Positions 33,007-41,263 are shown, counted from the stretch's first letter. The stretch: DNA of 64,000 nucleotides from Mycobacterium sp. IS-3022 (GCF_001500065.1 NZ_LQIN01000034.1:186001-250000); one strand, 5' to 3'. A program made the numbers and translations. Notes: generated by a model not told the origin, from the letters alone.

Positions 33007-33623
33007 TGCCCGGCCAACTCCGCGTAGCTCCAGCCGACGTAGGCGTCGCCGTGAAAGTAGAACGAGGTGAGCGAAGCCAGGTTGCACAGCCGTCGGGTCG
33101 GAAAGTGGTGCAGCGCATGACCGGTCATCGACCGGCGCAACGTCTCGACGGGCAGTTGGTGGCTCACGCACACCGCCTCGTGGCCCGCCGCCTTGGCCCT
33201 GGCGCGATGCACCGCGGCGGTCATCCGCTCGGCGATCTCGCTGTACGGCTCTCCCCAGGAAGGCGTCCGCGGGTTGCGCAGATGCCACCAGTTGCGGGGG
33301 TCGCGCAGCGCACCGTCGCCCGGCGAGACCCGTTGTCCCTGAAAGATGTTCAGCGACTCGATCAATCCGTCGTCGGTGTCGACCGACAACCCCAGGCCCG
33401 CCGCGATGGGACCCGCGGTCTCCTGTGCCCGCTCCAACGGCGAGGCCACCACATACACGATGTCGCGCGACGACAGCCAGTCGGCGACCGCCTGCGCCTG
33501 CGCCCGGCCCCGCTCGGAGAGGTGATAGTCCGGCAGGCGGCCGTACAGGATCTTGTCGGGGTTGTGCACCTCGCCGTGCCGCATCACGTGCACCACGGTC
33601 TTCACGTCCTCGGTGCTCGTCAT
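33003..33623 (-). CDS. Histidine phosphatase (phosphoglycerate mutase-like) family protein
   Basis: 206 residues. The catalytic start is VVHVMRHGEVHNPDKILYGR with the phospho-accepting histidine in RHGE. Further: LSERGRAQAQAVADWL, SPLERAQETAGPI (phosphate-binding Arg) and VCVSHQLPVETLRRS with the second histidine. The substrate is unknown. ATG 33623 overlaps hemL's stop and its TGA overlaps resA's GTG. The place between hemL and resA is kept in M. tuberculosis (Rv0525, from memory), hinting at a link to haem handling, but that is inference. Confidence 0.88.
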   Translation of the reverse strand: MTSTEDVKTVVHVMRHGEVHNPDKILYGRLPDYHLSERGRAQAQAVADWLSSRDIVYVVASPLERAQETAGPIAAGLGLSVDTDDGLIESLNIFQGQRVSPGDGALRDPRNWWHLRNPRTPSWGEPYSEIAERMTAAVHRARAKAAGHEAVCVSHQLPVETLRRSMTGHALHHFPTRRLCNLASLTSFYFHGDAYVGWSYAELAGQ

Positions 33624-34924
33624 GCCGGTCTCTCGGCTTCCGCCGCGGCTCGCGCGGCGCCCGGCAGGGCTGCGGCGATCCGGTCGAACGCGTCGTCGTC
33701 CAAAGCCGTTGAGACGAACCAAGTCTCGAACGCACTCGGCGGCGGGTACACGCCGGCATCGAGCAGCGCGTGGAAGAACGCCGGGAAGCGCCATGTCTCG
33801 GAGGCCCGCGCCGATGCGAAGTCGGTCACCGCCGCGTCGGTGAAGAAGACGCTGAACATGTTGCCGGCGCGGGGAACCCGGTGCGCCACGCCGGCTTCGG
33901 TCAAGGCGCGGCTCAGCAGCTCGGTCAGGCGGTCGGCGTTGGCGTCGAGTTGGGCGTAGGTGGCGTCGTCGGCGGCGCGCAGCGTGGCCAGGCCCGCCGC
34001 CATCGCGACCGGGTTTCCCGACAGGGTGCCCGCCTGATACACCGGCCCCAGTGGGGCCAGCCGATCCATCACCTCGGCTCGGCCACCGAACGCGGCCGCC
34101 GGCAGTCCGCCGCTCATCACCTTGCCGAAGGTGAACAGGTCGGCGTCGACGGGATCGACGCCGTACCAGCCCGACCGGCTGACGCGGAACCCCGTCATGA
34201 CCTCGTCGACGATCAGCAAGGCGCCATGTTCGGCGGTGATCCGGCGCAGCGCGGCGTTGAAGCCGGGCAGCGGCGGGACGGTGCCCATGTTGCCGGGGCT
34301 GGCCTCGGTGATCACGCACGCGATCTCGTCGCCGAAGCGGGCGAAGATCTCCTCCACCGCCGCGACGTTGTTGTACGGCAGCACGATCGTGTCGGCGGCC
34401 GCGGCGCCCGTCACCCCCGGCGACGACGGCAGCCCGAGCGTGGCGACGCCGGAGCCCGCGTCGGCCAACAGCGCGTCGCTGTGGCCGTGGTAGCAGCCGG
34501 AGAACTTCACGATCTTGGCCCGGCCCGTGTAGCCGCGGGCCAACCGGATCGCGCTCATCGTGGACTCGGTGCCGGAGTTCACCAGCCGCAGCCGCTCGAC
34601 CGGTGCGACCCGGCCGATGATCTCGGCGGCCAGTTCCGACTCCGAGGGGGTGGGGGCGCCGAACGACAAGCCGTCGGACACCACTCGCTGCACCGCCGCG
34701 ACCACATCCGGATGCGCATGGCCGAGGATCATCGGCCCCCACGAGCAGACCAGGTCGACGTAGCGGTTGCCGTCGGCGTCGGTCAGCCAGCAGCCACTGG
34801 CCGAGGTGATGAACCGGGGGGTGCCGCCGACCGCGGTGAACGCCCGCACCGGGGAGTTGACCCCGCCGGGGATGAGGGCGCACGCGTCGGCGAAGAGCTT
34901 CGCGGAGACGTCGGTGCTCGACAT
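33620..34924 (-). CDS. hemL: Glutamate-1-semialdehyde 2,1-aminomutase
   Basis: 434 residues, a class III PLP aminotransferase that turns glutamate-1-semialdehyde into 5-aminolevulinate. Motifs: PGGVNSPVRAFTAVGGTP, LVNSGTESTMSAIRLARGYTGR, FSGCYHGHSDALL, LLIVDEVMTGFR with the PLP-pyridine Asp, and TFGKVMSGGLP with Schiff-base K268. ATG 34924 gives the usual N-terminus. First gene of the six-gene operon to ccsB. It takes the product of HemA, encoded at 48542. Confidence 0.96.
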   Translation of the reverse strand: MSSTDVSAKLFADACALIPGGVNSPVRAFTAVGGTPRFITSASGCWLTDADGNRYVDLVCSWGPMILGHAHPDVVAAVQRVVSDGLSFGAPTPSESELAAEIIGRVAPVERLRLVNSGTESTMSAIRLARGYTGRAKIVKFSGCYHGHSDALLADAGSGVATLGLPSSPGVTGAAAADTIVLPYNNVAAVEEIFARFGDEIACVITEASPGNMGTVPPLPGFNAALRRITAEHGALLIVDEVMTGFRVSRSGWYGVDPVDADLFTFGKVMSGGLPAAAFGGRAEVMDRLAPLGPVYQAGTLSGNPVAMAAGLATLRAADDATYAQLDANADRLTELLSRALTEAGVAHRVPRAGNMFSVFFTDAAVTDFASARASETWRFPAFFHALLDAGVYPPPSAFETWFVSTALDDDAFDRIAAALPGAARAAAEAERPA

Positions 34925-34976
34925 GGCCACCAGTGTCCCAGCAGGCTCGAAACCGTCAACTACAGGGTGTAGTGGC

Positions 34977-35360
34977 TCAACCGGGAGTGAGCGCGAAGGT
35001 GGGGTGATCGACATCAGACGGCAGCTGCTTCCAGTAGGCCTCGACGACCTTGCCCGCGAGCGGCCGGTAGGCGGCGATGATCGGCCCGCGCTTGTCGACC
35101 GGCACCTCCGTGGCAACATACGCCACGTCGCCGAGCTTGACGTGGGGATCGGCGCGGACGTTCTTCACCCACTCGGCCTCGCCTCGGGTGGAGACCAGAT
35201 ACTTGACGCCGTCGACCTCGGGGACCACCACGGGGATCTGTTGCGGCTGCTTGCTGACGCGCTTGGTCACGGTCAGTGTCTGGCTGTTGCCGACTCCGGT
35301 CGCCATCGCGATCTTGTTGAAGATCTTGCGCACGAACCACGGAGGCTTGAGGTAGGCCAT
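34977..35360 (-). CDS. F420-type split-barrel protein (Rv0523c-like)
   Basis: 127 residues starting MAYLKPPWFVRKIFNKIAMATGVGNSQTLTV, then QIPVVVPEVDGVKYLVSTRGEAEWVKNVRADPHVKLGD. The strand pattern and W-V-K-N-V-R block are those of Ddn/deazaflavin-dependent nitroreductases, although the GRxTG box is replaced by KRVSKQPQQ. Cofactor binding may be altered. Divergent from the next gene, also split-barrel, with a 21-base gap, so both are probably leaderless or share a tight promoter. Confidence 0.75.
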   Translation of the reverse strand: MAYLKPPWFVRKIFNKIAMATGVGNSQTLTVTKRVSKQPQQIPVVVPEVDGVKYLVSTRGEAEWVKNVRADPHVKLGDVAYVATEVPVDKRGPIIAAYRPLAGKVVEAYWKQLPSDVDHPTFALTPG

Positions 35361-35381
35361 GGCGTCGAGTTTGATGGCCGT

Positions 35382-35762
35382 ATGCAGCTGCCGCAATGGC
35401 TGGCCCGGTTCAACCGGCATGTGACCAATCCGATCCAGCGGCTGTGGGCCGGCTGGGCGCCGACCTTCGGCATCCTCGAACACGTCGGCCGCAGATCGGG
35501 CACGCCGTATCGCACCCCGTTGACGGTCTTTCCCACGGAGGATGGCGTGGCCATCCTGCTCACGTACGGACCCGACCGCGACTGGCTGAAGAACGTCACC
35601 GCCGCCGGCGGCGCGCGGATGAAGCGCTACGGCAAGACCTTCGAGCTGCGCGCGCCACGCGTGATGCCCAAGGCCGAGGCGGCGCCGTCGGTGACGGGTT
35701 TCTGGCGGCCCATCTTCGCCCGACTGCCCTTCGAACAGGCCGTGCTGCTGACGCGGGTGTAG
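35382..35762 (+). CDS. F420-type split-barrel nitroreductase-like protein
   Basis: 126 residues. ILEHVGRRSGTPYRTPLTVFP is the GRxSG phosphate box of the deazaflavin-dependent family, and YGPDRDWLKNVTAAGGARM is the second block. ATG 35382 begins MQLPQWLARFNRHVTNP. Likely binds reduced F420; substrate unknown. A divergent relative of 34977-35360. Its stop is 5 bases from that of the GntR gene. Confidence 0.8.
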   Translation: MQLPQWLARFNRHVTNPIQRLWAGWAPTFGILEHVGRRSGTPYRTPLTVFPTEDGVAILLTYGPDRDWLKNVTAAGGARMKRYGKTFELRAPRVMPKAEAAPSVTGFWRPIFARLPFEQAVLLTRV

Positions 35763-35767
35763 CTCGA

Positions 35768-36454
35768 CTACGTCGACGCCTCGTCCGACAGCCGGAACTC
35801 GCTCAAGATCTCGTCGATGAACCCGCCGGCTTCGAGCCCGGCGGATTCGACGTCGCCCGCCGCGATTGCCTCGACCAGGCGGCCGTGATCAATCACGGCC
35901 GTGGCCGGTTCCTCGGCTGCGGTCGCGACACTGGCCATGACCACGTCGGTGAGCCCGCGATACAGCTCGATCAGCACGACATTGTGGGAACTGCGCACCA
36001 CGGCGACGTGGAACTCGGTGTCCGCACGGGCGAAGGCCTCGGGCTCCTCGGACGGGGAAATCTGGTCCCGACGTTTCAGCAGGGCCCGCAAGTCGTCGAC
36101 GTCCGCCGCGGTTCGGGCCCGGGCGGCCAGCCGCGCCCCCTCCACTTCAAGACAGCGCCTCACCTGTAGCACTTCGCGCAACTCGGTTCCACAGAGTCGG
36201 CGTAGAGCGCCCGATACCTCACTGGTCGCCCGGACGTACGTCCCGTCACCTTGGCGGACCTCCAGCAAGCCGCTGTGCGCCAACGCCCGAACCGCCTCCC
36301 GCACGGTGTTGCGCCCCACGCCGAGCGCTCCCGCGAGTTCCGGCTCGGCGGGGATGCGGGAGTTCACCGGCCATGCGCCCGACTCCACGGAGGCACGCAG
36401 TTGCTCAATGGCCTGATCGACCAGGCCGGTCCTGCGGGTGGTAGCGAGCGTCAC
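35768..36454 (-). CDS. GntR-family (FadR subgroup) transcriptional regulator
   Basis: 228 residues, GTG start. Winged helix (about 10-78): SRIPAEPELAGALGVGRNTVREAVRALAHSGLLEVRQGDGTYV. The C-terminal FCD domain (about 95-220) has REVLQVRRCLEVEGARLAA, FHVAVVRSSHNVVL and DHGRLVEAIAAGD, with the metal-binding Asp/His. It likely binds a carboxylate. Divergent from the MFS gene, with a perfect palindrome at 36469-36483 between them, so it probably represses that transporter. Confidence 0.9.
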   Translation of the reverse strand: MTLATTRRTGLVDQAIEQLRASVESGAWPVNSRIPAEPELAGALGVGRNTVREAVRALAHSGLLEVRQGDGTYVRATSEVSGALRRLCGTELREVLQVRRCLEVEGARLAARARTAADVDDLRALLKRRDQISPSEEPEAFARADTEFHVAVVRSSHNVVLIELYRGLTDVVMASVATAAEEPATAVIDHGRLVEAIAAGDVESAGLEAGGFIDEILSEFRLSDEAST

Positions 36455-36468
36455 ACATTCTCCATTTC

Positions 36469-36483
36469 ATCCGATCATCGGAT
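36469..36483. promoter_or_regulatory. Perfect palindrome, candidate operator of the GntR regulator
   Basis: ATCCGATCATCGGAT is a 7-1-7 perfect inverted repeat, 14 bases from the GntR start codon and overlapping the first possible ATG (36482) of the MFS gene. This is the only strong symmetry in the gap. It fits auto- and cross-repression by the adjacent GntR protein. The overlap suggests the MFS mRNA starts very close to its first codon, or that translation begins further in. Confidence 0.5.
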
Positions 36484-37747
36484 GTATGAGACTCTACAAC
36501 ATGTGACTTCCACCGGGCTCGGCGGCGCCGTCGACAAGATCAGGCAGGACGCCGACGCCCCTTGCCGCAACGAGATAGACCGGCCCCCGCTGCTGGCCGG
36601 TCGGTTCCTGCTCGTCGTTGCGGTCGTTCTCACCGCACTCAACCTGCGGCCGGCGATCACCAGCATCGGGCCGTTGCTGGGACCGATGCGCACCTCGCTG
36701 GACGCCTCGGCCACCTGGGCAGGCGTGCTGACCACGCTGCCCGGGCTGTGCTTCGCGGGTGCAGGACTGGCCGCGCCGGCGCTGGCCCGCCGGTTCGGTC
36801 TGGGGCCCGGAATCGCCGGCGCGATGGCGACGCTGGTTGTCGGGCTCGTCGTTCGCCCGCTCGACGGGGCGTTCGTGGTGATCGGCGGGACGCTCGTCGC
36901 CACGGCGGGCATCGCGCTCATCAACGTGCTGATCCCGGTGGTCATCAAGGACGCCTTCCCGGCCCAGATCGGCGTGATGACCGGTATCTACACCGCCGCG
37001 CTGCAAGGCGGCGGCGCGCTGGGCGCGGCGGTCACGCCGATGCTCGAGCAGGTGTTCGGCGGGTGGCGGCAGGCGCTGGGCGGCTGGGCGTTGCTCGCGG
37101 CGCTGGCGTTGGCCGCCTGGCTGCTCGGCGGCAGGGATCTCGGTAGGACCGACCTCGGCGCCACCGTCGAACCACGAGACCGCCCGATGATGCGCAGCGG
37201 CCTGGCCTGGATGGTGACGTTGTTCTTCGGTTGTCAGGCCTGCCTGGCGTACATCGCGATGGGGTGGCTGCCCGAAGTTCTGATCGACAGTGGCCTGACG
37301 CCGACGCAGGCCGGCCTGCTCAGCGGGCTGGTGTCACTCATCGGCGTGCCGATCGCGCTGTTCGGCTCGCCGCTGGCGGCCCGCGCGACGAGTCAGGGTC
37401 CGTGGGTCCTCGCCCTGGGCGTGACGGGGCTGACCGGCGTGCTGGGCCTGATGCTGGCACCGGCGGCCGCTCCCCTGTTGTGGAGTGCCCTGTTCGGAAT
37501 TGGGTTGGGCGCCTTCTCACTTGCGTTGACCATCATCGCGCTACGGGCGCGAAACTCGGCAGATACCGCCCGGTTGTCCGGCATGGCGCAGGGCATCGGG
37601 TATCTGCTGGCCGGGATCGGTCCCTTTCTGTTCGGCCTGCTGCACGACGCGACGGGCGGTTGGACCGTGCCATGGGCGTTGGTGCTGGCCGTCTACGTGA
37701 TCCAGATCGGTGCCGGGATGGTGGCGGGCCGCAACCGCTACGTCTGA
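36482..37747 (+). CDS. MFS transporter, CynX/NimT (cyanate/nitroimidazole) type
   Basis: 421 residues with twelve helices. LTALNLRPAITSIGPLLGPM is the hallmark first-helix block of the CynX/NimT/YeaN subfamily. Later blocks are GGGALGAAVTPMLEQVFGGWRQAL and MGWLPEVLIDSGLTPTQAGLLSGLVSLIGVP. The substrate could be a small anion or drug. The start is uncertain: ATG 36482 lies in the operator; GTG 36503 is an alternative only seven codons in. Followed by a GC-rich hairpin terminator at 37766-37783. Confidence 0.88.
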   Translation: MYETLQHVTSTGLGGAVDKIRQDADAPCRNEIDRPPLLAGRFLLVVAVVLTALNLRPAITSIGPLLGPMRTSLDASATWAGVLTTLPGLCFAGAGLAAPALARRFGLGPGIAGAMATLVVGLVVRPLDGAFVVIGGTLVATAGIALINVLIPVVIKDAFPAQIGVMTGIYTAALQGGGALGAAVTPMLEQVFGGWRQALGGWALLAALALAAWLLGGRDLGRTDLGATVEPRDRPMMRSGLAWMVTLFFGCQACLAYIAMGWLPEVLIDSGLTPTQAGLLSGLVSLIGVPIALFGSPLAARATSQGPWVLALGVTGLTGVLGLMLAPAAAPLLWSALFGIGLGAFSLALTIIALRARNSADTARLSGMAQGIGYLLAGIGPFLFGLLHDATGGWTVPWALVLAVYVIQIGAGMVAGRNRYV

Positions 37748-37765
37748 GAAGACGCGCGGCTGTCG

Positions 37766-37783
37766 CCGCCGCCGGGGCGGCGG
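37766..37783 (+). terminator. Hairpin terminator after the MFS gene
   Basis: CCGCCGCC and GGCGGCGG form a perfect 8-base stem (outer 7 pairs usable) 18 bases after the MFS stop, followed shortly by CCCTTTTC. A strong stem with only a short U tract is common in mycobacterial intrinsic terminators. Confidence 0.6.
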
Positions 37784-37882
37784 TCCGGTCCCTTTTCTGG
37801 CCCAATTGCACGGCGACTGGCCTTTATTTTTTTCTCGGGTATGGTCGCGCATTGATGCGGGGTGCCAGCGAAAGGAGAAGTT

Positions 37883-38008
37883 GTGGCTGGTAAGTCTCAA
37901 AGTAAGGAACTCAAAAAGCCGTCGATGACTCTCAAGGAACGCCGCGCGGCCAAGCGGGAAAAGACCGCCGAGGAGACGATTGCGCGCCGCAAGCGGGCAA
38001 GCCGCTAG
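37883..38008 (+). CDS. Tiny basic protein, 41 residues, unrecognised
   Basis: GTG 37883 after AAAGGAGAAG (37871-37880) opens 41 codons: VAGKSQSKELKKPSMTLKERR, then AAKREKTAEETIARRKRASR. About one third of residues are Lys/Arg, with no Cys and no aromatic residues, so it may bind nucleic acid or a ribosome. It has an AT-rich upstream stretch, TTTATTTTTTTCTCGGGTATGG (two blocks), that could hold its promoter. A stem (38030-38045) follows its TAG. Strong ribosome binding site and clean stop support reality; family unknown. Confidence 0.65.
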   Translation: MAGKSQSKELKKPSMTLKERRAAKREKTAEETIARRKRASR

Positions 38009-38029
38009 TAAACCGAGCGGACCGCTTCG

Positions 38030-38045
38030 ACTGCGGTATCGCAGT
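38030..38045 (+). terminator. Hairpin after the tiny basic gene; 38009-38256 has no other feature
   Basis: ACTGCG-GTAT-CGCAGT is a perfect 6-base stem with a 4-base loop, then TTCTGTG, 21 bases after the stop. The rest of 38009-38256 has no convincing reading frame. It is unusually AT-rich for this genome (several A4/T6 runs) and probably holds the promoter of the gene at 38257. Confidence 0.4.
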
Positions 38046-38256
38046 TTCTGTGATCCGGCCGCGGCATTCGCATTTTTTGCGATCCGCAATTTTCACGACA
38101 CCTGCCCAACAAACTGCTGAAGTGGAAAAGGCGCGTGCGCGAAATTGTGAAAAGACGGAAAAAGCACGTTACGGGTCGAGAAATCGACCATTCAGAAGTG
38201 TGGGATTCGAAGGATGACACAGTGTCTTTTGAAGACGATCAGATATTGGCGTGCGG

Positions 38257-38730
38257 ATGACCGCGACGAGCGTTGACCACGCAGACACGGGGGCGGGGCG
38301 TCGGGGCGCGCCCGCGGCGGCGACGAAGGCGGAGTCCACGAAGACCGGCAGACCTTCCGGTGCGGCGGGCACGAGGGTGCTGGTGCGACTGCTGGACGAC
38401 TTGGCCGATGCGCCACCGCCGGCGGATCGAAGCACCGCATACCACAACGGCTACACGGCGGGCATTCGATTCGCACGTATCTGTGTGCTCGACGAGATCG
38501 CCTTGGCGTCAGGGAGTTTCGCGAAGTCATCGCATACCCGCGGGCGTCGGCGAGACCGGGAACGCGTACGCGCCGGCGTGGCCCTCGGCACGATAGCCGC
38601 GAGACTGTCACGGGATGCCGTGCCGGGCGCCGAAGACGACGCTGCGGGCCGTCGGGACGCCATTTCGCTTGCGTTGCGGCTGATTTCCGAGTACGAGCGA
38701 GAAATAAACCAGGAGACCGGCGGCGTCTAG
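38257..38730 (+). CDS. Hypothetical protein, 157 residues
   Basis: ATG 38257 (a GTG two codons earlier is possible). An Ala/Gly/Thr-rich N-terminus (1-40) is followed by LVRLLDDLADAPPPADRSTAYHNGYTAGIRFARICVLDEIALASG and an Arg-rich middle (TRGRRRDRERVRAGVALGTIAARL), ending in a helix SLALRLISEYEREINQE. No known family is recognised. Codon third positions are GC-rich as in real genes here. It sits 28 bases before the next hypothetical gene and may be co-transcribed. Confidence 0.5.
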   Translation: MTATSVDHADTGAGRRGAPAAATKAESTKTGRPSGAAGTRVLVRLLDDLADAPPPADRSTAYHNGYTAGIRFARICVLDEIALASGSFAKSSHTRGRRRDRERVRAGVALGTIAARLSRDAVPGAEDDAAGRRDAISLALRLISEYEREINQETGGV

Positions 38731-38758
38731 GTGAGCGCTTCACACGAGTAGTGAGGTT

Positions 38759-39451
38759 GTGTTGGCGGTTCAGGTATCCGGCGATGCGCCGGTGACGATT
38801 TACGGCCGGCTTCCGGGCGTTGCGGAAGCGATTGCTGCGGCATACCGAAGTCACGGAATTGCGGTGTGCCACGGCCGCCCACCGTGCGGACGGCCGACGG
38901 CTTCGCGCTGGACTGGCACTGTCGCCTGGCCAGCCTCGGCGGCGGGGTCCGACGACGAGCCGCTCGAGGCAGCGATCCTCATCCTCGATGCGGACGCCGT
39001 CGAATCGCTGTTCGGTGACGGCCATTCCCGGCCGCCGCGCAGGCGTCTGCGGGCGTGTGAGAGCGACTGCAGCCAGTTGGGGCTCGCGGCGGTCGCCACC
39101 CGGGGCGCACGCCGGGTCCTGGTGGTCTGCGACGTGCGTCGGTTGTCGTTCGGCCAGAGGATGCGCGCCCGCCGGTGGGTTCGGAACCTGGCGCACCGAA
39201 TCGCCTACGAAAGCTCCATCAACGGATTCGATGAGCTTGCCACGGCGTTGGCCGAGATCGGCACCGATGAGGAAGTCGCCTTCGCCGCTGCTGCCGCCGT
39301 CGATTGGCACCGTCGGGAACAACTCAGTAGCGCCGCACAGCCAGAGCGCCTCCCCCTCTCCGGTGCCGACCGACACGCCTCGACTGCACTGTGCGACGTC
39401 AGTCGCGCGGGCGCACACGGGCCCGGATCGGTCCCTTCGCGACGGTGGTGA
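38759..39451 (+). CDS. Hypothetical protein, 230 residues
   Basis: GTG or TTG start (38759/38762) after a weak GAGG. Alternating strand and helix: APVTIYGRLPGVAEAIAAAYRSHGIAVC, EAAILILDADAVESLFGDG, RGARRVLVVCDVRRLSFGQRMRARRWVRNLAHRIAYESS, then GFDELATALAEIGTDEEVAFAAAAAV. This suggests a Rossmann-like or receiver-like fold, but no motif fixes a family. It ends 53 bases inside the convergent P450 gene; the Pro/Ser/Arg-rich last 35 residues may therefore be non-essential. Confidence 0.5.
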   Translation: MLAVQVSGDAPVTIYGRLPGVAEAIAAAYRSHGIAVCHGRPPCGRPTASRWTGTVAWPASAAGSDDEPLEAAILILDADAVESLFGDGHSRPPRRRLRACESDCSQLGLAAVATRGARRVLVVCDVRRLSFGQRMRARRWVRNLAHRIAYESSINGFDELATALAEIGTDEEVAFAAAAAVDWHRREQLSSAAQPERLPLSGADRHASTALCDVSRAGAHGPGSVPSRRW

Positions 39452-40757
39452 ACGGCACCTCGCACTCGAAAGTGCCATCGACCGAGCGGATCTCCATCGC
39501 GCGTACGATCGTGGCCAGCGCCAGCGTCGTCTCCAGTCGCGCGAAATGCTCGCCGATGCAGGGACGGCCGCCGGCGAGGAACGGCAGAAACTGCCAGCGG
39601 TTGCGGTTCTTGACGTTCTCGGGACTGAACCGCTCGGGGTCGAACGTCATCGGATCGGGCCACAACGCCGGATCGTGGTGCAGCCCATACAGTCCCAGGG
39701 CCACCAGCGTCCCAGCTTCGACACGGTAGCCGTCGACCACGATGTCACGGGTCGCCTGCCGGGCCACGCCCGCGGCCGGGGGGCACAACCGCAGCGCTTC
39801 GTGGAGCACCTGCACGGTGTAGCCGAGTCGGGGGACATCCTCGGGGGTCAGCGGCCGATCACCGATGGCGGCGGCTTCCGCGGCGACGCGGGCCTGGATG
39901 TCGGGATGATGTCCGAGCACCCACAGCGAGTACGTCAACGCGGTCGACGTGGTGTCGTGTCCGGCGAGCATGAAGATCAGCAGGTCGTTCGAGATGTCGT
40001 CATCGGAGATCGGCAGGCCGGTCTCCGGATCTCTCGCAGCCATCAACGCCCGCACGAGCGGGGCGTCGCGCGTCGGGTCGGTGCGACACGCACGCACCAT
40101 CTCGTCGGTGATGTCCTTCATCTCGGCGACCGCCCTGCGGGTCCGCCGGCGCGCCGGCGTCGGCAGCCAACGTGGTGCGCGCACCGGACGCAGCGCACGG
40201 TCCGCGGTGTAGGACGACGCGACGTGCATACACCGGGCGATGGTGTCGGCGCGCTCGTTGAGGTCTACGCCCAGCACCGACCGGCCCAACGACTGCATGG
40301 CCACCCGACGGCACTCGACGTCGAGGTCCACGTCGCCGCCGTCGGGCCAGCGGTCGACGAAAGCCTGTGCCGCCCCGGACATATGGCCACCGAAGTTGCG
40401 GACGTTCTGCTTGGTGAACACCGGCTGCAGCGCACGTTTGCGCGGGCGCCACAGGTCGTTGGGCAGCACGAACAGGCTGTCGCCCGCCATGTTGCGGACC
40501 TCGTCGTGATAGATGCACCGGTCTGAGGAGGCATCGGAGCGTCCCAGCACGTCGCGCATCCCGTTCGGCGACATCACCGCAACGATCGGCGGATACAACT
40601 TCCTCGGTGCGAACTGGATGCGCGTGAGGGGACCGCCGGCGGCACGAATCACTTCCTGTCCGGTGTCGAGCCTGCGCACAAGTTTCAGCAGCTGCCAGAC
40701 CGGCAGTGGGTTCTTCGGCACCAGCGGCAACGCCCGGGCGTCGATCGTGCTGGTCAT
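39399..40757 (-). CDS. Cytochrome P450
   Basis: 452 residues. I-helix oxygen-binding block MLAGHDTTSTALTYSL, K-helix E-x-x-R in LHEALRLCPPAAG, PERF region DPMTFDPERFSPENVKNR, and haem loop FLAGGRPCIGEHFARLE with C400. It resembles the CYP4/CYP110-like soluble bacterial group acting on fatty acids or terpenoids. The haem loop has AGGRPC rather than the common GGGPRxC. No ferredoxin gene is adjacent. ATG overlaps the stop of the upstream PPOX gene by four bases. Confidence 0.93.
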   Translation of the reverse strand: MTSTIDARALPLVPKNPLPVWQLLKLVRRLDTGQEVIRAAGGPLTRIQFAPRKLYPPIVAVMSPNGMRDVLGRSDASSDRCIYHDEVRNMAGDSLFVLPNDLWRPRKRALQPVFTKQNVRNFGGHMSGAAQAFVDRWPDGGDVDLDVECRRVAMQSLGRSVLGVDLNERADTIARCMHVASSYTADRALRPVRAPRWLPTPARRRTRRAVAEMKDITDEMVRACRTDPTRDAPLVRALMAARDPETGLPISDDDISNDLLIFMLAGHDTTSTALTYSLWVLGHHPDIQARVAAEAAAIGDRPLTPEDVPRLGYTVQVLHEALRLCPPAAGVARQATRDIVVDGYRVEAGTLVALGLYGLHHDPALWPDPMTFDPERFSPENVKNRNRWQFLPFLAGGRPCIGEHFARLETTLALATIVRAMEIRSVDGTFECEVPFTTVAKGPIRARVRPRD

Positions 40758-41239
40758 GTCGAGGACCAGGTCAGCGGTGCCCCTTCGCCTTTCGTCATCA
40801 CGGTGCCGGGCATCACCCTGATGCGGTAGGGGGTCAACCGCAGCGCCGCGAACTCGTCGGAGGTCGGCCCGTCCTGCCACATCGGGACGATCCTCGGGTC
40901 GTAGCCCACCGGCTCGGGACCGTTCGCGAACTTGTCCCACACCGCGGTCCGCGTCTCGTCGTCGACGTACCACTCGACCAGGCACTCGGCGCTGCAGGTG
41001 TCGTGGTTGGTGCTCCAGTAGCTCACCGAAACCTCGGGGTGCACGGCGAGATGGTCCTTCTTGATGGGGGTCGGCACGGTGGCGATCCAGCCGAGCAGGT
41101 CGGTGCCGTCCCACTCCCATATCGGGTGCAGGATGCGGGTGCGGGGACGACCGTTGGCGTCGACGGTGGCCACCGAGGCCCACACGATCGAATGCGCCAT
41201 CTCGACGAAGACGGGCGCGATCTGTTCGAGAGTGGTCAC
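40754..41239 (-). CDS. Pyridoxamine-phosphate-oxidase-like split-barrel protein
   Basis: 161 residues, GTG start. MAHSIVWASVATVDANGRPRTRILHPIWEWDGTDLLGWI is the FMN/F420 split-barrel N-terminus. VSVSYWSTNHDTCSAECLVEW follows as the next strands, then DPRIVPMWQDGPTSDEFAALRLTPYRIRV. Likely a flavin- or F420-dependent enzyme acting with the P450, with which it is translationally coupled. Whether it serves as an electron donor is not shown. Confidence 0.8.
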   Translation of the reverse strand: MTTLEQIAPVFVEMAHSIVWASVATVDANGRPRTRILHPIWEWDGTDLLGWIATVPTPIKKDHLAVHPEVSVSYWSTNHDTCSAECLVEWYVDDETRTAVWDKFANGPEPVGYDPRIVPMWQDGPTSDEFAALRLTPYRIRVMPGTVMTKGEGAPLTWSST

Positions 41240-41246
41240 GGTTGCC

Positions 41247-41263
41247 TAGCGTAGGCAGCGCTA
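41247..41263. promoter_or_regulatory. Weak palindrome upstream of the PPOX-P450 operon
   Basis: TAGCGTAGGCAGCGCTA has 5-base arms (TAGCG/CGCTA) and overlaps a second symmetry, GCCTAGCGTAGGC (41244-41256). It lies 7 bases before the GTG of the operon. The position fits an operator at a leaderless promoter; a TetR gene lies 0.5 kb away. Suggestive only. Confidence 0.25.

Noticed and set aside
33004..34883. A single large frame joining the phosphatase to sequence opposite the hemL coding frame
   Set aside because: The N-terminal part is out of frame with hemL and motif-free; the phosphatase starts at ATG 33623 overlapping the hemL stop.
38192..39478. A long minus-strand frame across the two hypothetical genes
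   Set aside because: Its translation is Arg/Ser/Pro-rich without any fold pattern; the plus-strand frames show regular strand-helix patterns and normal codon use.
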